A stretch of 51,325 nucleotides of DNA from Virgisporangium ochraceum (GCF_016863655.1 NZ_BOPH01000104.1:1-51325); one strand, 5' to 3'; counted from the first letter of the stretch, positions 6,881-16,930 are shown. The notes: generated from the sequence alone by a model not told the origin. Made by a program: numbers and translations.

Positions 6881-9800
6881 CCGATTCCACGACGCCGGGG
6901 GCCGAGGTGACGGCCCGAGCCGCCTGGAAGGCGATGACGGCGTCCTCGATGAGGTCCGGACGATCGACGGGCGACGCCAGCGCCATCCCGGTGAGAATCA
7001 GTCCCTGCAGGTCCAGCAGGTGGTAGTCGCGGCCCGGCGACGTCGGCAGGAGGCTCAGTGCGCCCTCGAACGCCGACAGCGCCGCAGGCTTGTCGCCGGT
7101 GCGGAGTGCGATCGCGCCCTGCAGGGCCAACCCGTCGACGGTCGGATCGTGCCGGACCGCGATCCGGACGGCGTCACCGGCCGGCCCGAGTTCGTCCCGG
7201 CACATTGCGATCCGCGCGAGCGCCTCGTGAGCGCTCCGGCGCAGCCCCTGGTGTCCGAGTTCCTCCGCGATGCGGCCCGCATCCTCGGCCGCACCTGCGG
7301 CATCCGCCCAACGCTCCCGCATGGTGAACATCTCCGCCTCGTGAAGGTGGACCTTCCCGAGCTCCACGGTGAACGGGGCGGTTTTCGCTATCTGTTTCGC
7401 CCGCGTCACGCAGCCGTCGGCCGCGTCGGGCTCGTCCAGACAACTGTGGATCAGCGCGCGATAGGTCAGGATCTCGATCCGCACCCGTGATGCGTTACCC
7501 GCGTTGCGTTCGAAGGCGAGCGGCAGCAGGCGCCATGCCTTCCCGAACAGGGCTCGCGCGCCGGCGAAGTCTCCCACCCGCATCCTGACCGCGCCGAGTT
7601 CGGCGTGGACGGCCGCTCGCGTGGTCGCCGGTTTGCCGATGAACCGCAACGGAATCGTCCGCAGCGTCCGGCGGTAGTACCCGACCGCCTCTTCCGACCG
7701 GTCCTGTTCGAGTTTGGCCGATCCGATGGTGTACAGCAGCCGTGCGGTCTCCCCGCCCGGAAGCGCGCGCCGCAGGGCCGCGGTCGCGTGGTCGATCACC
7801 TCATCGGGGCGTTGCTGTCGGCTGAATGCCCACGCCAGCGCGCAGCGACGGCGATACTCACCGCGCCACCACAGCTTGTCCTCCAGTAGCTCCAGGCGCC
7901 GGATGATCATGCTGGCCCGACCCCAGCGCATCAGATGTCGCTTGTTCACCGCCCTGATGCGAGCCATCGCCCACCGGTACTGCCCCGCCTGGATGCGAAG
8001 ATCGATCTCGTTCAGATGGTTGTCGAGGTCTTTCGGGGTGGCGACCCTCTTCCGCGGCGTGCGGTGGCGGGCGAAGTGGTCCGCCGCGAGCCGGCTCAGG
8101 GCGACCCGGGTGAACCTGCGCGTCGGCGCGACCAGGTCGGCCCGACCACCCTCGGCGATGGTGCTCATTACGGCCCTCTGGTCATCGCGTGGCGGCAGGA
8201 AGAAGCCGCCGCCGTTGCGGCGGATCAGCCGAAGGCGGTGCAGCCGGAGCATCCGGCCGGCGCTGTACGGCTCCGGCACGTGCGGGCGCAGCAGATCGTC
8301 GACCGCCGCCGGGCTGACCGGCCGTCCGTAGATCGCCAGAGCCTGCAGGATCTTCACCTCTGCCGGTTCGATCTTCTCCAGCACCGCCCGGCGGACGTCG
8401 TCCATCGCGTCCCGGGTGGTCTTACGGCGAAGCTCGTCGATCAGGTCGTCGACGCCGAGAGCCGGCGCGAGACTCAGCAGCGCGAACAGCAGCTCCAGCG
8501 CTCGCGGCCAGCCGTCGACCACGCGGCACAGCTCGGTCACCGTCGTTGGTGGCTCCCGGGTCAGACGCCCCTCGCCCGTCGCGTCGAGTTCCAGCAGAAA
8601 TCTCCGGTCGTCCGGTTCGGTCAGGCCCTCGGCCAGGCTCAGCGCGTCACAGAACTCCGGTACCCGGTCGCGACCCGAACCCCCCGGTTCTCCAACGAGA
8701 ATCAGACGCACCCGGTGGTCTCTGCGCCCAACCAGGCGGTCAATTACTTCGCGCAGTTCACGGTCGACGAACCGGGCCTCGCGGTCGAGCAGCTCGTCGG
8801 CGTTGTCGATGACCACGCAGACGCACCGATCGCCGAGGCCGTCGAGGACGAGATTGAGAACGTCACGCCATGGCTGGCCCGACCGCTGCGCCGCCCTCAC
8901 CACGCGAGCCTCGTCGCCGTCACGCAGCATTTCCGCGACCGCGGTGACGAACCTCTCCGCGTCGACCGGTCGGAGTCCGAACGCCGGAATGTAGACGAAG
9001 CTGCGGTACTCCGGCGCGACACCGGCTTCCAGTTCGGTACGGAGTTTGGCCACGACACCGGTCATGCCGATGCCGCTGCTGCCCTGCAGAAAGATGTGCC
9101 GTGCGCGCGGGTCGGTCAGGAGCCGTACCAGTTTGTCGAGGTAGGGCTTCCGGTCGTGGATGTCGTCACCGGTGACCTCGCTCGGTTGGCCGAAGCACTT
9201 GAAGTCGGCGTCCGTGTCGTCGAGGGGTTCCGACAGCCGGACCGTCGCCAAGGCGATGAGCTCGTCGAGATCGCGTAGTTCGGCGTCGAGGCGGTCATGC
9301 TCGGCCGGCGCCGCGCGGCGGCGCTCACGCCGGACCGCGTCTCGCCGGGCGACGAGTACGCGCAGGCGCCGCACCGGCTTGCTCGCTTCATCCAGGCGTC
9401 GATCCAGCTCCTTCCACCCGTCCCTCCCGTCGACGGCGTCCAGTCCGACCATCCACCGCGGCCGCGCGGACCTTACGTCGGGGACGATCGCGATGACGTC
9501 CGCTCCCGCGGCGACCGCGTCCTCGACCTCGACCGGTCGCACGGCGTCGGCGGCCCCGGTCGTCACGCAGAGGAGAACGGAGGGTCCGCCCGGTCCCTGC
9601 CCACGCCAGGGCTGAACCGGCAGCGGAGACCGCTCCAGGTACTTCTCCAGCTCGTACGCCAGCCATGTGCTGTCCGGCGTGTGTGTCAGCGCGACCTGGA
9701 GGTGACCGGACCGCTCGTCCGTGGTGGGCGTCGGCTGGGCCCTGCCGACGAGCGCGGCCAGCTCGGCGGCGTCGGGTAGCAGGCCGGACAGCTCGCGGCG

Positions 9801-10853
9801 GAGGGCGGCGACGGGGATTCCCTGGTTGTACTCAGCGAAGCCACGCAGCGACTCGTCCGCGTCGCCGGTCTGGTGGATCGCGACCCACTGCAGGTCCCGG
9901 CCGAAGCAGGGCGCCCCGGACGAACCCGGCTCCGTGTTGGTGCGGTACCGCACCCGCGTGCCGTTGGGGTTCGTCCCGATGACGGCGTCGGTGTCGAAGA
10001 CCACCACCATCGGACGCCCCGCCGGATGCTGCACGATGTGCAGGGCGGAGGACGAGTCGAAGTCGTAGTCCTCGTCGGGCATGGTGATCCAGCCGCGCGG
10101 CACCCACCGGTCTCCGGTCGGGCCGCCGACCGGTGCCTCGCCGGGACGCCCGTCGACGCGCAGCAGTGCGAAGTCGAGCTCACCGGCTTCCGGATCACGG
10201 ACCGGGTCGGCCTGCCGGTCAGCGGCGCTGCTCGGGCTGAACGCGACGCACCAGTCGGACGCGAGCCGGTACGGCGTGCCGGGCGTCAGTTTCTTCCCAT
10301 CCTCAAGGTAGGCATGGTCGAACAGCAGGGTGACCGCCGACGGAGGGACCTTCTTCTCCAGAACCGGCCGGACAACGTGATGATTGGTCAGCACCAGGTC
10401 GGGTCCCACGAGGAACCCGGTACCACGCTCCCGGTGATCACCCCGGCCGAACTCGATCCGGCAGATCTGCCCTTCCAGTTCGCCGAGCCTCGCCCGCCAG
10501 TGGGCGATGTTGTGCTCCGACCCGATCCGCCTGACGTGCGACTCCAGCTGGCGCACCCGGTCACCGTGGCGGTCGATGACCTCCGGGCCGAGATTGTGCC
10601 GGGCGCCGAACGCCTGGAGACCAGCGTCCTTGGGGTCGGCCGCCCGCACGGCCACGAGCAGGGGCCGCCACCACAGGTCGGCGTTGGCGGTAGTGACGAG
10701 GTCGGAGATCGCGTCGTCGACAGACTCAAACGGCGCGAGGGTCCGACGCAGCCGGTGGTGCACCAGGCTCTCCAGCCGATCCCGGGGAAAGGCCGCAACG
10801 AGCAGGTCGGCGAGGACCGCGCACTCGTCCTCGGTCAGCCGGTCGCCTGCCAT
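6759..10853 (-). CDS. EAD-like/trypsin/STAND NTPase/TPR conflict-system protein
   Basis: 1364 residues, ATG at 10853 with AAGGGAG seven bases upstream. Residues 5-90 resemble effector-associated domain 1, a small helical adaptor. Residues 125-360 are a trypsin-like protease with His159 (LTNHHVV), Asp227 (ELDFALL) and Ser312 (EPGSSGAPCFG). Residues 385-500 form an alpha/beta region I cannot name. A STAND-type P-loop ATPase follows, with Walker A GSSGIGMT (591-598) and Walker B CVVIDNADELLD. The usual Walker A Lys is Met597, so ATP use may be weakened. A winged-helix segment and TPR-like helical repeats fill about residues 930-1330. Such proteins are described as sensors in NTP-dependent conflict systems (Kaur, Aravind and colleagues); the divergent CHAT and MBL genes are probable partners. 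Confidence 0.85.
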   Translation of the reverse strand: MAGDRLTEDECAVLADLLVAAFPRDRLESLVHHRLRRTLAPFESVDDAISDLVTTANADLWWRPLLVAVRAADPKDAGLQAFGARHNLGPEVIDRHGDRVRQLESHVRRIGSEHNIAHWRARLGELEGQICRIEFGRGDHRERGTGFLVGPDLVLTNHHVVRPVLEKKVPPSAVTLLFDHAYLEDGKKLTPGTPYRLASDWCVAFSPSSAADRQADPVRDPEAGELDFALLRVDGRPGEAPVGGPTGDRWVPRGWITMPDEDYDFDSSSALHIVQHPAGRPMVVVFDTDAVIGTNPNGTRVRYRTNTEPGSSGAPCFGRDLQWVAIHQTGDADESLRGFAEYNQGIPVAALRRELSGLLPDAAELAALVGRAQPTPTTDERSGHLQVALTHTPDSTWLAYELEKYLERSPLPVQPWRGQGPGGPSVLLCVTTGAADAVRPVEVEDAVAAGADVIAIVPDVRSARPRWMVGLDAVDGRDGWKELDRRLDEASKPVRRLRVLVARRDAVRRERRRAAPAEHDRLDAELRDLDELIALATVRLSEPLDDTDADFKCFGQPSEVTGDDIHDRKPYLDKLVRLLTDPRARHIFLQGSSGIGMTGVVAKLRTELEAGVAPEYRSFVYIPAFGLRPVDAERFVTAVAEMLRDGDEARVVRAAQRSGQPWRDVLNLVLDGLGDRCVCVVIDNADELLDREARFVDRELREVIDRLVGRRDHRVRLILVGEPGGSGRDRVPEFCDALSLAEGLTEPDDRRFLLELDATGEGRLTREPPTTVTELCRVVDGWPRALELLFALLSLAPALGVDDLIDELRRKTTRDAMDDVRRAVLEKIEPAEVKILQALAIYGRPVSPAAVDDLLRPHVPEPYSAGRMLRLHRLRLIRRNGGGFFLPPRDDQRAVMSTIAEGGRADLVAPTRRFTRVALSRLAADHFARHRTPRKRVATPKDLDNHLNEIDLRIQAGQYRWAMARIRAVNKRHLMRWGRASMIIRRLELLEDKLWWRGEYRRRCALAWAFSRQQRPDEVIDHATAALRRALPGGETARLLYTIGSAKLEQDRSEEAVGYYRRTLRTIPLRFIGKPATTRAAVHAELGAVRMRVGDFAGARALFGKAWRLLPLAFERNAGNASRVRIEILTYRALIHSCLDEPDAADGCVTRAKQIAKTAPFTVELGKVHLHEAEMFTMRERWADAAGAAEDAGRIAEELGHQGLRRSAHEALARIAMCRDELGPAGDAVRIAVRHDPTVDGLALQGAIALRTGDKPAALSAFEGALSLLPTSPGRDYHLLDLQGLILTGMALASPVDRPDLIEDAVIAFQAARAVTSAPGVVESVTLLVKQLGTPAAPVPDVVLAALSCTTPGTGRPPRGRVPR

Positions 10854-10980
10854 CCGAGGCTCCCTTCTCGCACCAACGAGTACCGTACGGGTTACCGTCG
10901 GTGATCAGCAAGGCATCGACGGAGGTGGCAGATCACGGACACATCAGGCCGGCCGGGGCCAGCCATGGTGTGCTGCTGCG

Positions 10981-13651
10981 ATGAGTCGTACGCGCTACGG
11001 CGGCTGGGGAGCGCCCCTGGGCGACGTCGACTTCGCTCAGGCGCTGGCCGCCGCCGGGGTGGCTGCCGCCGCGGGCGAGCCGACGCTCGCCACGTTCCGG
11101 CACAGGGTCTCGGACGTCGGCCCGGCGCACTATCCGTGGCGTGATCCGGCTGCAACAGCCGGATGGAACCCGCACGCGGTGCCACCCGCACCTCGATGGG
11201 CGCAAGCGTGGCGGGACGCCACCGGCTGGCCCCGACCGATTCTGGCCGTGGATCTGGATCCGTCCGATCCGCAGGAGGTGTGGATCGCACGGAACCTGAA
11301 TCACTGCGCTGACGCCTACATCCCCATCGAGGCCACACGCCCGGCCGAACCATGGCGCTTTCCGATCCGGGTCGGTGTACTCGGTGACCACGACGGACGG
11401 ACCTTCCTCGAACAGCTTCTGCCGTCGATCGACCTGTCGCCATGGCGGGGCGATCTCATCGAGCCGGTGGTCGTCGGACGCGAGCGGGTCGCCTGCGACA
11501 TTCTGATCCTGCCGGGATCCGCACGCGGGTCGATGAGCTCCATCGACAGGACGCGGGAGATCCGGACCGGGGCGGTCGTCGTGCCCGGCGACACAGGGGC
11601 CTGGTCGTCGGAGATGCTCGCGCACCTGGCAGCGCGCACCGAGGCCTGGTCGATCGGTATTCAGCCGACGCCCGTGTCCGCCGAGCCGTTGATCGAGATC
11701 TGCCGGGAGCTGTCCCACAACCGTTCCTTCGACGAGGCGTTCCGGACCGTCTTCTGGCCCGACGGAGTGGTGCTCGCCGACCGCGAGTCCATTGGGCAGA
11801 CAGGTACCGTGCGGCGGGCGCACACTACCGCCGCCCGGCTCCGCGAGATACCGACTCCTGCGAACCTCGACCCCTCCCACCTCACGCTGGCCGACGAGTT
11901 CACCGACGTGGCGACCTCCGGTGTCTTCGAGAGCGAGTCCGGTGACGCGACGGCCCTTCTCGAACTCGAGCAGCGGGCGGCCCCTTACCTGCGGGAATGG
12001 GCCGGCATGCGCTCCCTGCAGGCCCGGATCACCGATGCCCGGCGACCCGGCGAGGCGCTCGCCCGTTTCAAGCCCGGCACCCGACATCACATCGACGTCT
12101 TCATCGGCTCACACCGACGGGACTGGCTACGGCCGGACGCGACCTTCCCCGAACAGCGGGGAGCGCTCCGACCGCGGCCGCTGACCATCGTCCTGACCGA
12201 GAACGGCCTACTGCAGACGCCGCAGGCACGCGAGGTCGACCTGCCCGTACTGGGCGACAGCGGCACAGTGACCTTCGAGCTCACCACCCGTCCGGAGACA
12301 ACATCCGTGGACGCGCGGCTGATCGTCCTCAGCGGGGGGCGCATCCTGCAGACCGCGCGACTTCCGACCTCCGTCGGGCCGGCCGAGGTCTCCGTGGAAC
12401 CGGTCGCGCGTCCAGAGGTCCTCATCAGCCCACCGACCGCCGAACTCGACGAACGTCGTTCGTTCGACGCCATGGTGTTCGCCGGTACATCCGCCGACGG
12501 TCAGACGCGGCTGACCACGATGGTCGGAGACGCCGCCGCGACGGTCCGGTTCACCGGCGACGCCGTCGCGAAGGCGACGGCGAAGATCCGGCGCCGGCTC
12601 GCCGAGGTCGTGATGGCTGACCAGCAGACCGCTGGCCTGGCCGAGCCCGCGGCGGTCGAATTGCTGATCTTCCTCGCCTTCCACGGCAGCCTGCTGCGAA
12701 TGGCGATCGAACGGGACGTGGGTGGACTCACCGAGTCTCTACGGAGGTCGGAGTACCTGCAGATCGTCTCGGCCGAGGCGGAGGCGTTCCTGCCGCTCGA
12801 GCTCGCGTACGACTTCGAGCCTCCCGAGGAGACGGCCGAACTGTGTCCACACGCCGTCGAGGCGCTCAGCGTCGACGAACCCGGGTCCGCGTGCCCCGGC
12901 CCGCACACCGGCGACATCGTCTGTCCGTTCGGTTTCTGGGGACTGTCCAAGGTCATCGAGCGGCAGGCGTTCCGGCCGGGCGTCCCGGCCGGGGACCAGT
13001 TCCAACTGCGCGGCAGCCCGGCCCGCGACCGCAACCGGATCCCGCTCGGACCGATCGTGTTCGCCGCGAGCGACCGCGTCGACAGTTTCGCGACCGGCAC
13101 GCTCGAGTCGCTGCTCACGACACTGCGCCGCGAATCGCCGACCGTCCGGCAGGTCGCGGCATGGAAGGACTGGCCGTCGGCCGTCGCGGAGTGCCGCCCG
13201 GCCGTGTTGATGGTGCTACCGCACACCGTCCACTCGGATCTCTTCGACGGATACGGCCTGGAGATCGGCGCGAACGCCCGGCTGTGGTCGCCGCAGATCA
13301 ACCGCGACCTACTGCCGTCCGACCGACCGGTGATCATCGCGTTTGCTGGGATGCCAGACGGCGTGCGCGGGAGAGATCGGATACGAGGAGTTTCCCGGTC
13401 TTCTCCGCGGTGCCGGGGCGGAGGTCGTCATCGCTACCCTGACCGAGGTACTGGGCCGGTACGCGGCACCGGTCGGCGCCTCTCTGATCGAGGAGATCTA
13501 CCGGGCGTGCCGACGCGAGCCGCACGGACTCGGCGAGGTCATGCTGCACCTGCGTCGACGCCTGCTCGCCGAAGGCAATCTGACGGTTCTCTCACTGGCG
13601 GCGTTCGGCGACGCCGACTGGCTGATCACCGCCGACGGTGTTCCGTGCTGA
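10981..13651 (+). CDS. CHAT-domain protease, frameshifted at the catalytic Cys
   Basis: From the ATG at 10981 about 787 residues run in one frame. The C-terminal CHAT (caspase-like) fold includes the His-containing strand AVLMVLPHTVHSD. At about 13343, right after VIIAF, the protein continues only in the next frame: LLGCQTACAGEIGYEEFPG, holding the catalytic Cys, and on to ADWLITADGVPC and TGA at 13649-13651. Family proteins read FLLGCQTA, so two bases seem to be lost. In the original frame no stop occurs, and translation would run on through the MBL gene to 14682 as a 1233-residue protein lacking the Cys. The cause may be mutation, sequencing error or recoding. CHAT proteases cleave partners, gasdermins for example, in bacterial immunity. 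Divergent from the STAND gene across 127 bases. Confidence 0.75.
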
Positions 13652-14682
13652 CCCTCCACCTGCTACCGGCCCGGCACGGCGACGCGCTACTCCTGCAGTA
13701 CGGCACCGGGTCCGACACGCATTCGGTTCTCATCGACGGCGGCCCCAGCAGTACCGTGACCCGACGGGCGATCACCGGTGCCCTGCACGACGTTCACAGC
13801 CTCGACCTGCTCGTGGTGACGCACATCGACGCCGACCACATCACCGGCGTGCTCGATCTGTTCGAGCGTGCGGGTCTCCCCGCGCGGGTGGACGATGTCT
13901 GGTTCAACGGCTGGGATCACCTGCCGAGCGACAAACTCGGAGCCAAGCAGGGCGACCGGCTCAGCGCGGCCATCCGGCGCCGCGGCCTGTCGTGGAACGG
14001 CGCCTTCGGCGGCGAGGCGGTCATGGTGCCCGACGCCGGCCAGTTACCCGTCCGCGAGCTGCCCGGCGGCCTCCGGCTGACGCTGCTCTCCCCCACCCGC
14101 CAGGCACTTGCCGATCTGCGGCCGGTATGGAAGAAGGAGGTCGAGAAGGCCGAACGGGAAACGGCCGCGCGGACGCGTCCCCCACAGCCGGACCGGCTCG
14201 GCGACGAGCGGTTGGATCCCGAGTCGCTGGCCATCACCCCGTTCGACAGCGACGATTCGGCGGCGAACGGCTCCAGCATCGCGTTCCTCGCCGAGTACGA
14301 GGGCAGTGGTGTGCTCCTCACCGGCGACGCGCACAGCGGAATTCTCGTCGCCGGGCTACGCCGCCTGGCCGCCGAACGCGGCAAGCTACCTGTGATCGGC
14401 GCGCTGAAGGTGCCGCACCACGGCTCCCGATACAACGTCAGTACCGAACTGATCAATGCGATCGACTGCGGGCGCTTCCTGTTCTCCACCGATGGCACGA
14501 ACTACGGACATCCCGACGCCGCCGCGATCGCACGGATCGTGACACACAGGACCGGCAGCCGGCTGGAGTTCAACTACCGGACATCGGTCATCGAGGGTTG
14601 GCAGTCCCGGAGGCTGAAGCGGAGATTCCAATACGAGATGGCGTTCGGAGAGGTCGATGGCCATCTCCGGGTAGATCTCTGA
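13645..14682 (+). CDS. ComEC-type metallo-beta-lactamase hydrolase
   Basis: 345 residues from the GTG at 13645, overlapping the CHAT stop in the string GTGCTGA, a sign of translational coupling. Metal-binding motifs of the MBL fold are present: VTHIDADHITG (HxDxDH), GVLLTGDAH and KVPHHGSRYN. This is the arrangement of ComEC/Rec2-like MBL domains, here soluble and without membrane helices. Relatives are nucleases or phosphodiesterases. Its position directly after a CHAT gene and opposite an EAD-like/trypsin/STAND protein suggests an effector or processing enzyme of the same conflict system. The substrate is unknown. Confidence 0.85.
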   Translation: MLTLHLLPARHGDALLLQYGTGSDTHSVLIDGGPSSTVTRRAITGALHDVHSLDLLVVTHIDADHITGVLDLFERAGLPARVDDVWFNGWDHLPSDKLGAKQGDRLSAAIRRRGLSWNGAFGGEAVMVPDAGQLPVRELPGGLRLTLLSPTRQALADLRPVWKKEVEKAERETAARTRPPQPDRLGDERLDPESLAITPFDSDDSAANGSSIAFLAEYEGSGVLLTGDAHSGILVAGLRRLAAERGKLPVIGALKVPHHGSRYNVSTELINAIDCGRFLFSTDGTNYGHPDAAAIARIVTHRTGSRLEFNYRTSVIEGWQSRRLKRRFQYEMAFGEVDGHLRVDL

Positions 14683-14787
14683 CCACGCTCGCACGCGAGG
14701 CAGGCGGTTCGGATCGGGCGACAGGCACGACGCGATGGTCGCCGCCGGGGCGATAGTCAACCACTGACCCGTTCCGCGGACGCCCGG

Positions 14788-15660
14788 TCACGAGCCGTAC
14801 GGGTGGTAGCCCCGGACCCAGCGTCGACGGGTGTCGTCCCATCCGTGTTCGGTGACGGTGTCGGGGCTCTCCCCCGCTGCGGGGGTGGTCCAGCGCAACG
14901 GTTTGTCCTTGCTGCCGATGGTGTAGGTGACGGCTTTGCCGTTGACCGAGGCCTTGATGACCAGGGACCCGGAGTACCTGTGACCGGGCTGGGACTCGAT
15001 ACCGATGCGGACGTTCGCGAAGCCCTTCTCGCTCAACGTGATGGATCCCGGGCGCAACACGTATGCGGGCTTGGGATCCTCGGTGTCACCCCCCGCCACC
15101 ACGTCCTCCCACACCCGCGTCTCCCGCTTCACCGTGTCGACCGTCACGTTGTAGAACGTCAGCGCACCGCCACCCCACGCGCACTGGACCCACGTGCCGG
15201 ATCCGGCGGGCCGCAGCGTCCGCTCGTAGATGAGCACGTCGATGCTGTTCACGACGATGAGGTCGGGCTCGCCCGCCTCGATCGAGAAGTCGGTCTGGGG
15301 TTGGCTGTAGTAGAACGTCGGTGTTTCCTTGATCCATAGGTCCCAGTCCAGGCACTGCGCACCGGGGCTCTGGAATCCGGGCGGCGTGGGCAGCCGGTCC
15401 GGCGGGCCGTCGAACCAGAACCTGTCGATCGGGGCGCCCTCGACCGTGATGCGGGCCAGTGACGCGGGAGCGGGCATCGTGCAGGTCACGGAGATGTTGA
15501 CACCCTGCGCGTTGCAGTTGCCGGTGATCGTCCCCGGCGACGCGGCGATTCCCGAACTCTGCACCGGCGGGTCCGGTGGTGACGCGGGTCCACAACCGCT
15601 GACGACGACGGCCACGGCCGCCGCCAGCGCGACCGCACGTCGTCGCGGCGTGTACTTCAC
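14788..15660 (-). CDS. Secreted lipoprotein with NCNxQG motif
   Basis: 290 residues, GTG at 15660 with GGAGG seven bases upstream. A lipoprotein signal peptide (basic MKYTPRRR, hydrophobic AAAVAVVVSGC) gives Cys23 as the lipidation site. After a short Pro/Ser linker comes GNCNAQGVNISVTC, then a globular part with FWFDG, GSGTWVQCAWGGG, YTIGSKDKPLRW and a terminal RRRWVRGYHPYGS. The last gene at 15935-16905 shares nearly all these landmarks, and the middle gene ends with the same Cys-bounded motif, so this is a tandem family. Function is unknown; the surface location and neighbouring conflict locus allow, but do not prove, a sensing or immunity role. Confidence 0.8.
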   Translation of the reverse strand: MKYTPRRRAVALAAAVAVVVSGCGPASPPDPPVQSSGIAASPGTITGNCNAQGVNISVTCTMPAPASLARITVEGAPIDRFWFDGPPDRLPTPPGFQSPGAQCLDWDLWIKETPTFYYSQPQTDFSIEAGEPDLIVVNSIDVLIYERTLRPAGSGTWVQCAWGGGALTFYNVTVDTVKRETRVWEDVVAGGDTEDPKPAYVLRPGSITLSEKGFANVRIGIESQPGHRYSGSLVIKASVNGKAVTYTIGSKDKPLRWTTPAAGESPDTVTEHGWDDTRRRWVRGYHPYGS

Positions 15661-15672
15661 GATGAGCCCTCC

Positions 15673-15921
15673 TCAGCAGCTGACGGTGACGTCGGTGCCC
15701 TGCCCGTTGCAGTCGCCGTTGATTTCGTTGACCTGTGGTGCCGGCGGCGGCGCCGGGTCGGGCGCGTCGCAGGCGGCGAACACGGCCAGGCCGATCCCGA
15801 CGGCGGCACAGATCCCGCCGACACCGGCCCACCAGCCCTTGGCCAGCCACGCCTTCACCTTCACGTGCCATGGATCGGGTGCCGGTGTCGGGTTCGTCGG
15901 TGATGGGTTCGGGGAAGACAC
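15673..15921 (-). CDS. Short membrane-anchored paralogue ending in the NCNxQG-type motif
   Basis: 82 residues, GTG at 15921 with GGAG five bases upstream. A Pro-rich cytoplasmic start is followed by one membrane helix (VGGICAAVGIGLAVFAAC), a Pro linker and the closing motif GDCNGQGTDVTVSC, where translation stops. The motif matches the start of the mature part in both flanking paralogues, so the protein equals anchor plus motif without the globular domain. Its stop is followed at once by the ribosome site of the next gene, so the two are co-transcribed. It may be a natural short form or a truncated copy. Confidence 0.7.
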   Translation of the reverse strand: MSSPNPSPTNPTPAPDPWHVKVKAWLAKGWWAGVGGICAAVGIGLAVFAACDAPDPAPPPAPQVNEINGDCNGQGTDVTVSC

Positions 15922-15934
15922 GGATGCTCCGATC

Positions 15935-16905
15935 TCAGAACGGTTGGAAGTCCCTCACCCAGCGACGGCGTTCGGCGTCCCAGCCATGGTGGTTCGGACC
16001 GGTCGGTCCGGCCTCGCTGTCGGTCGGGGAGATCCATCGGAAGGGCTTGTCGCGGGAGCCGATGGTGTAGACGGTCTCCTCGCCGTTGACCGAGGCGGTG
16101 ACCACCATGGCGCCCTCGTACTTGTAGGCGGGCAACGACGAGACGCCGATCCGGACGGTGCTCTCACCCACACCGCTGAGGCTGATCGTCCCCGGAGGCA
16201 GTTCGTCGGTCCGGTCTTCGGCGTCGGGGTCGGGCCCGAACTCCGCGAACTCCTGAACGGTCGTTCTGCGGGTGGCGGTATCGACGTCGGCCAGGTAGAA
16301 GGTGTTGGACCCGCCGCCCCAGTTGCACTGGACCCACGTGCCCGATCCCACGGTTCTCACGGTGCGTTTGTAGATCGCCATCTCGATCTTGCGGATGACG
16401 ATCTGGTCGAGCTCGCCGGTCTCCAACGCGAAGTCGATGGCGGGGTTCTCGAAGTAGATCCGCGGCGTGTCGCGGAGCCACTTGTCCCAGTCGGTGCAGT
16501 GGGCACTCGCCCTGTCGTAGGCGGGCGGTGTCGGAAGCTCAACGGGCGTCCCGTCGAACCAGAATCCGAGAATGGGGGCCGACTCCGCGGTGACCTTGGC
16601 GCGGGACTTCGGTGCGGGCAGGTTGCACGTGACGACGATGTTGACGCCTTGGCCGTTGCAGTTGCCGACGATGGCGGGAGCCGAACCCGCCGAGGTCGAT
16701 GGCGGAACTGACGCGGCCGGCTGTCGACCCGTCGACTCGGAAGCCGTCGCCGACGACGAATCCGTGATCGCTGCGACGGCGGGGTCTGCGACCGGGAGCG
16801 GTCGACGACGAAGAACCCGAGGCCGAGGACCAGAACGGTCAACCCACTCAACGGGACAAGGAACTGGGGTCGGCGGACGAAGCCGGATGACATGCTTCCG
16901 GACAC
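15935..16905 (-). pseudogene. Third NCNxQG paralogue, frameshifted and IS-hit
   Basis: The start region (GTG 16905 or ATG 16893) encodes MSSGFVRRPQFLV and a signal-anchor helix (LTVLVLGLGFFVVD) in one frame. From about 16800-16770 the paralogous mature domain lies in another frame: GNCNGQGVNIVVTC, FWFDG, GSGTWVQCNWGGG, YTIGSRDKPFRW, RRRWVRDFQPF and stop at 15935. One base gained or lost would explain this. An IS element ends only six bases upstream of the GTG. The frame holding the domain is open back into the IS, but that N-terminus is IS sequence. Probably inactive; the frameshift could also be a sequencing error. Confidence 0.65.
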
Positions 16906-16911
16906 GACTAA

Positions 16912-16930
16912 GGGCGTGTCTCAGGTGGTG
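16912..16930. repeat. IS inverted repeat, transposase 3' end
   Basis: GGGCGTGTCTCAGGTGGTG is the exact reverse complement of 17773-17791. The transposase stop codon (TGA, read from 16921-16923) lies inside it. Confidence 0.92.

Noticed and set aside
7935..9278. Plus-strand open frame (447 codons) inside the STAND gene
   Set aside because: Low-complexity reverse shadow of a protein with Walker and TPR-like features.
10981..14682. A single CHAT-MBL fusion gene in one frame
   Set aside because: The 300 bases between 13343 and 13645 are Arg/Gly-rich nonsense in that frame, while the neighbouring frame encodes the conserved CHAT end with its catalytic Cys, a proper stop and an overlapping MBL start.
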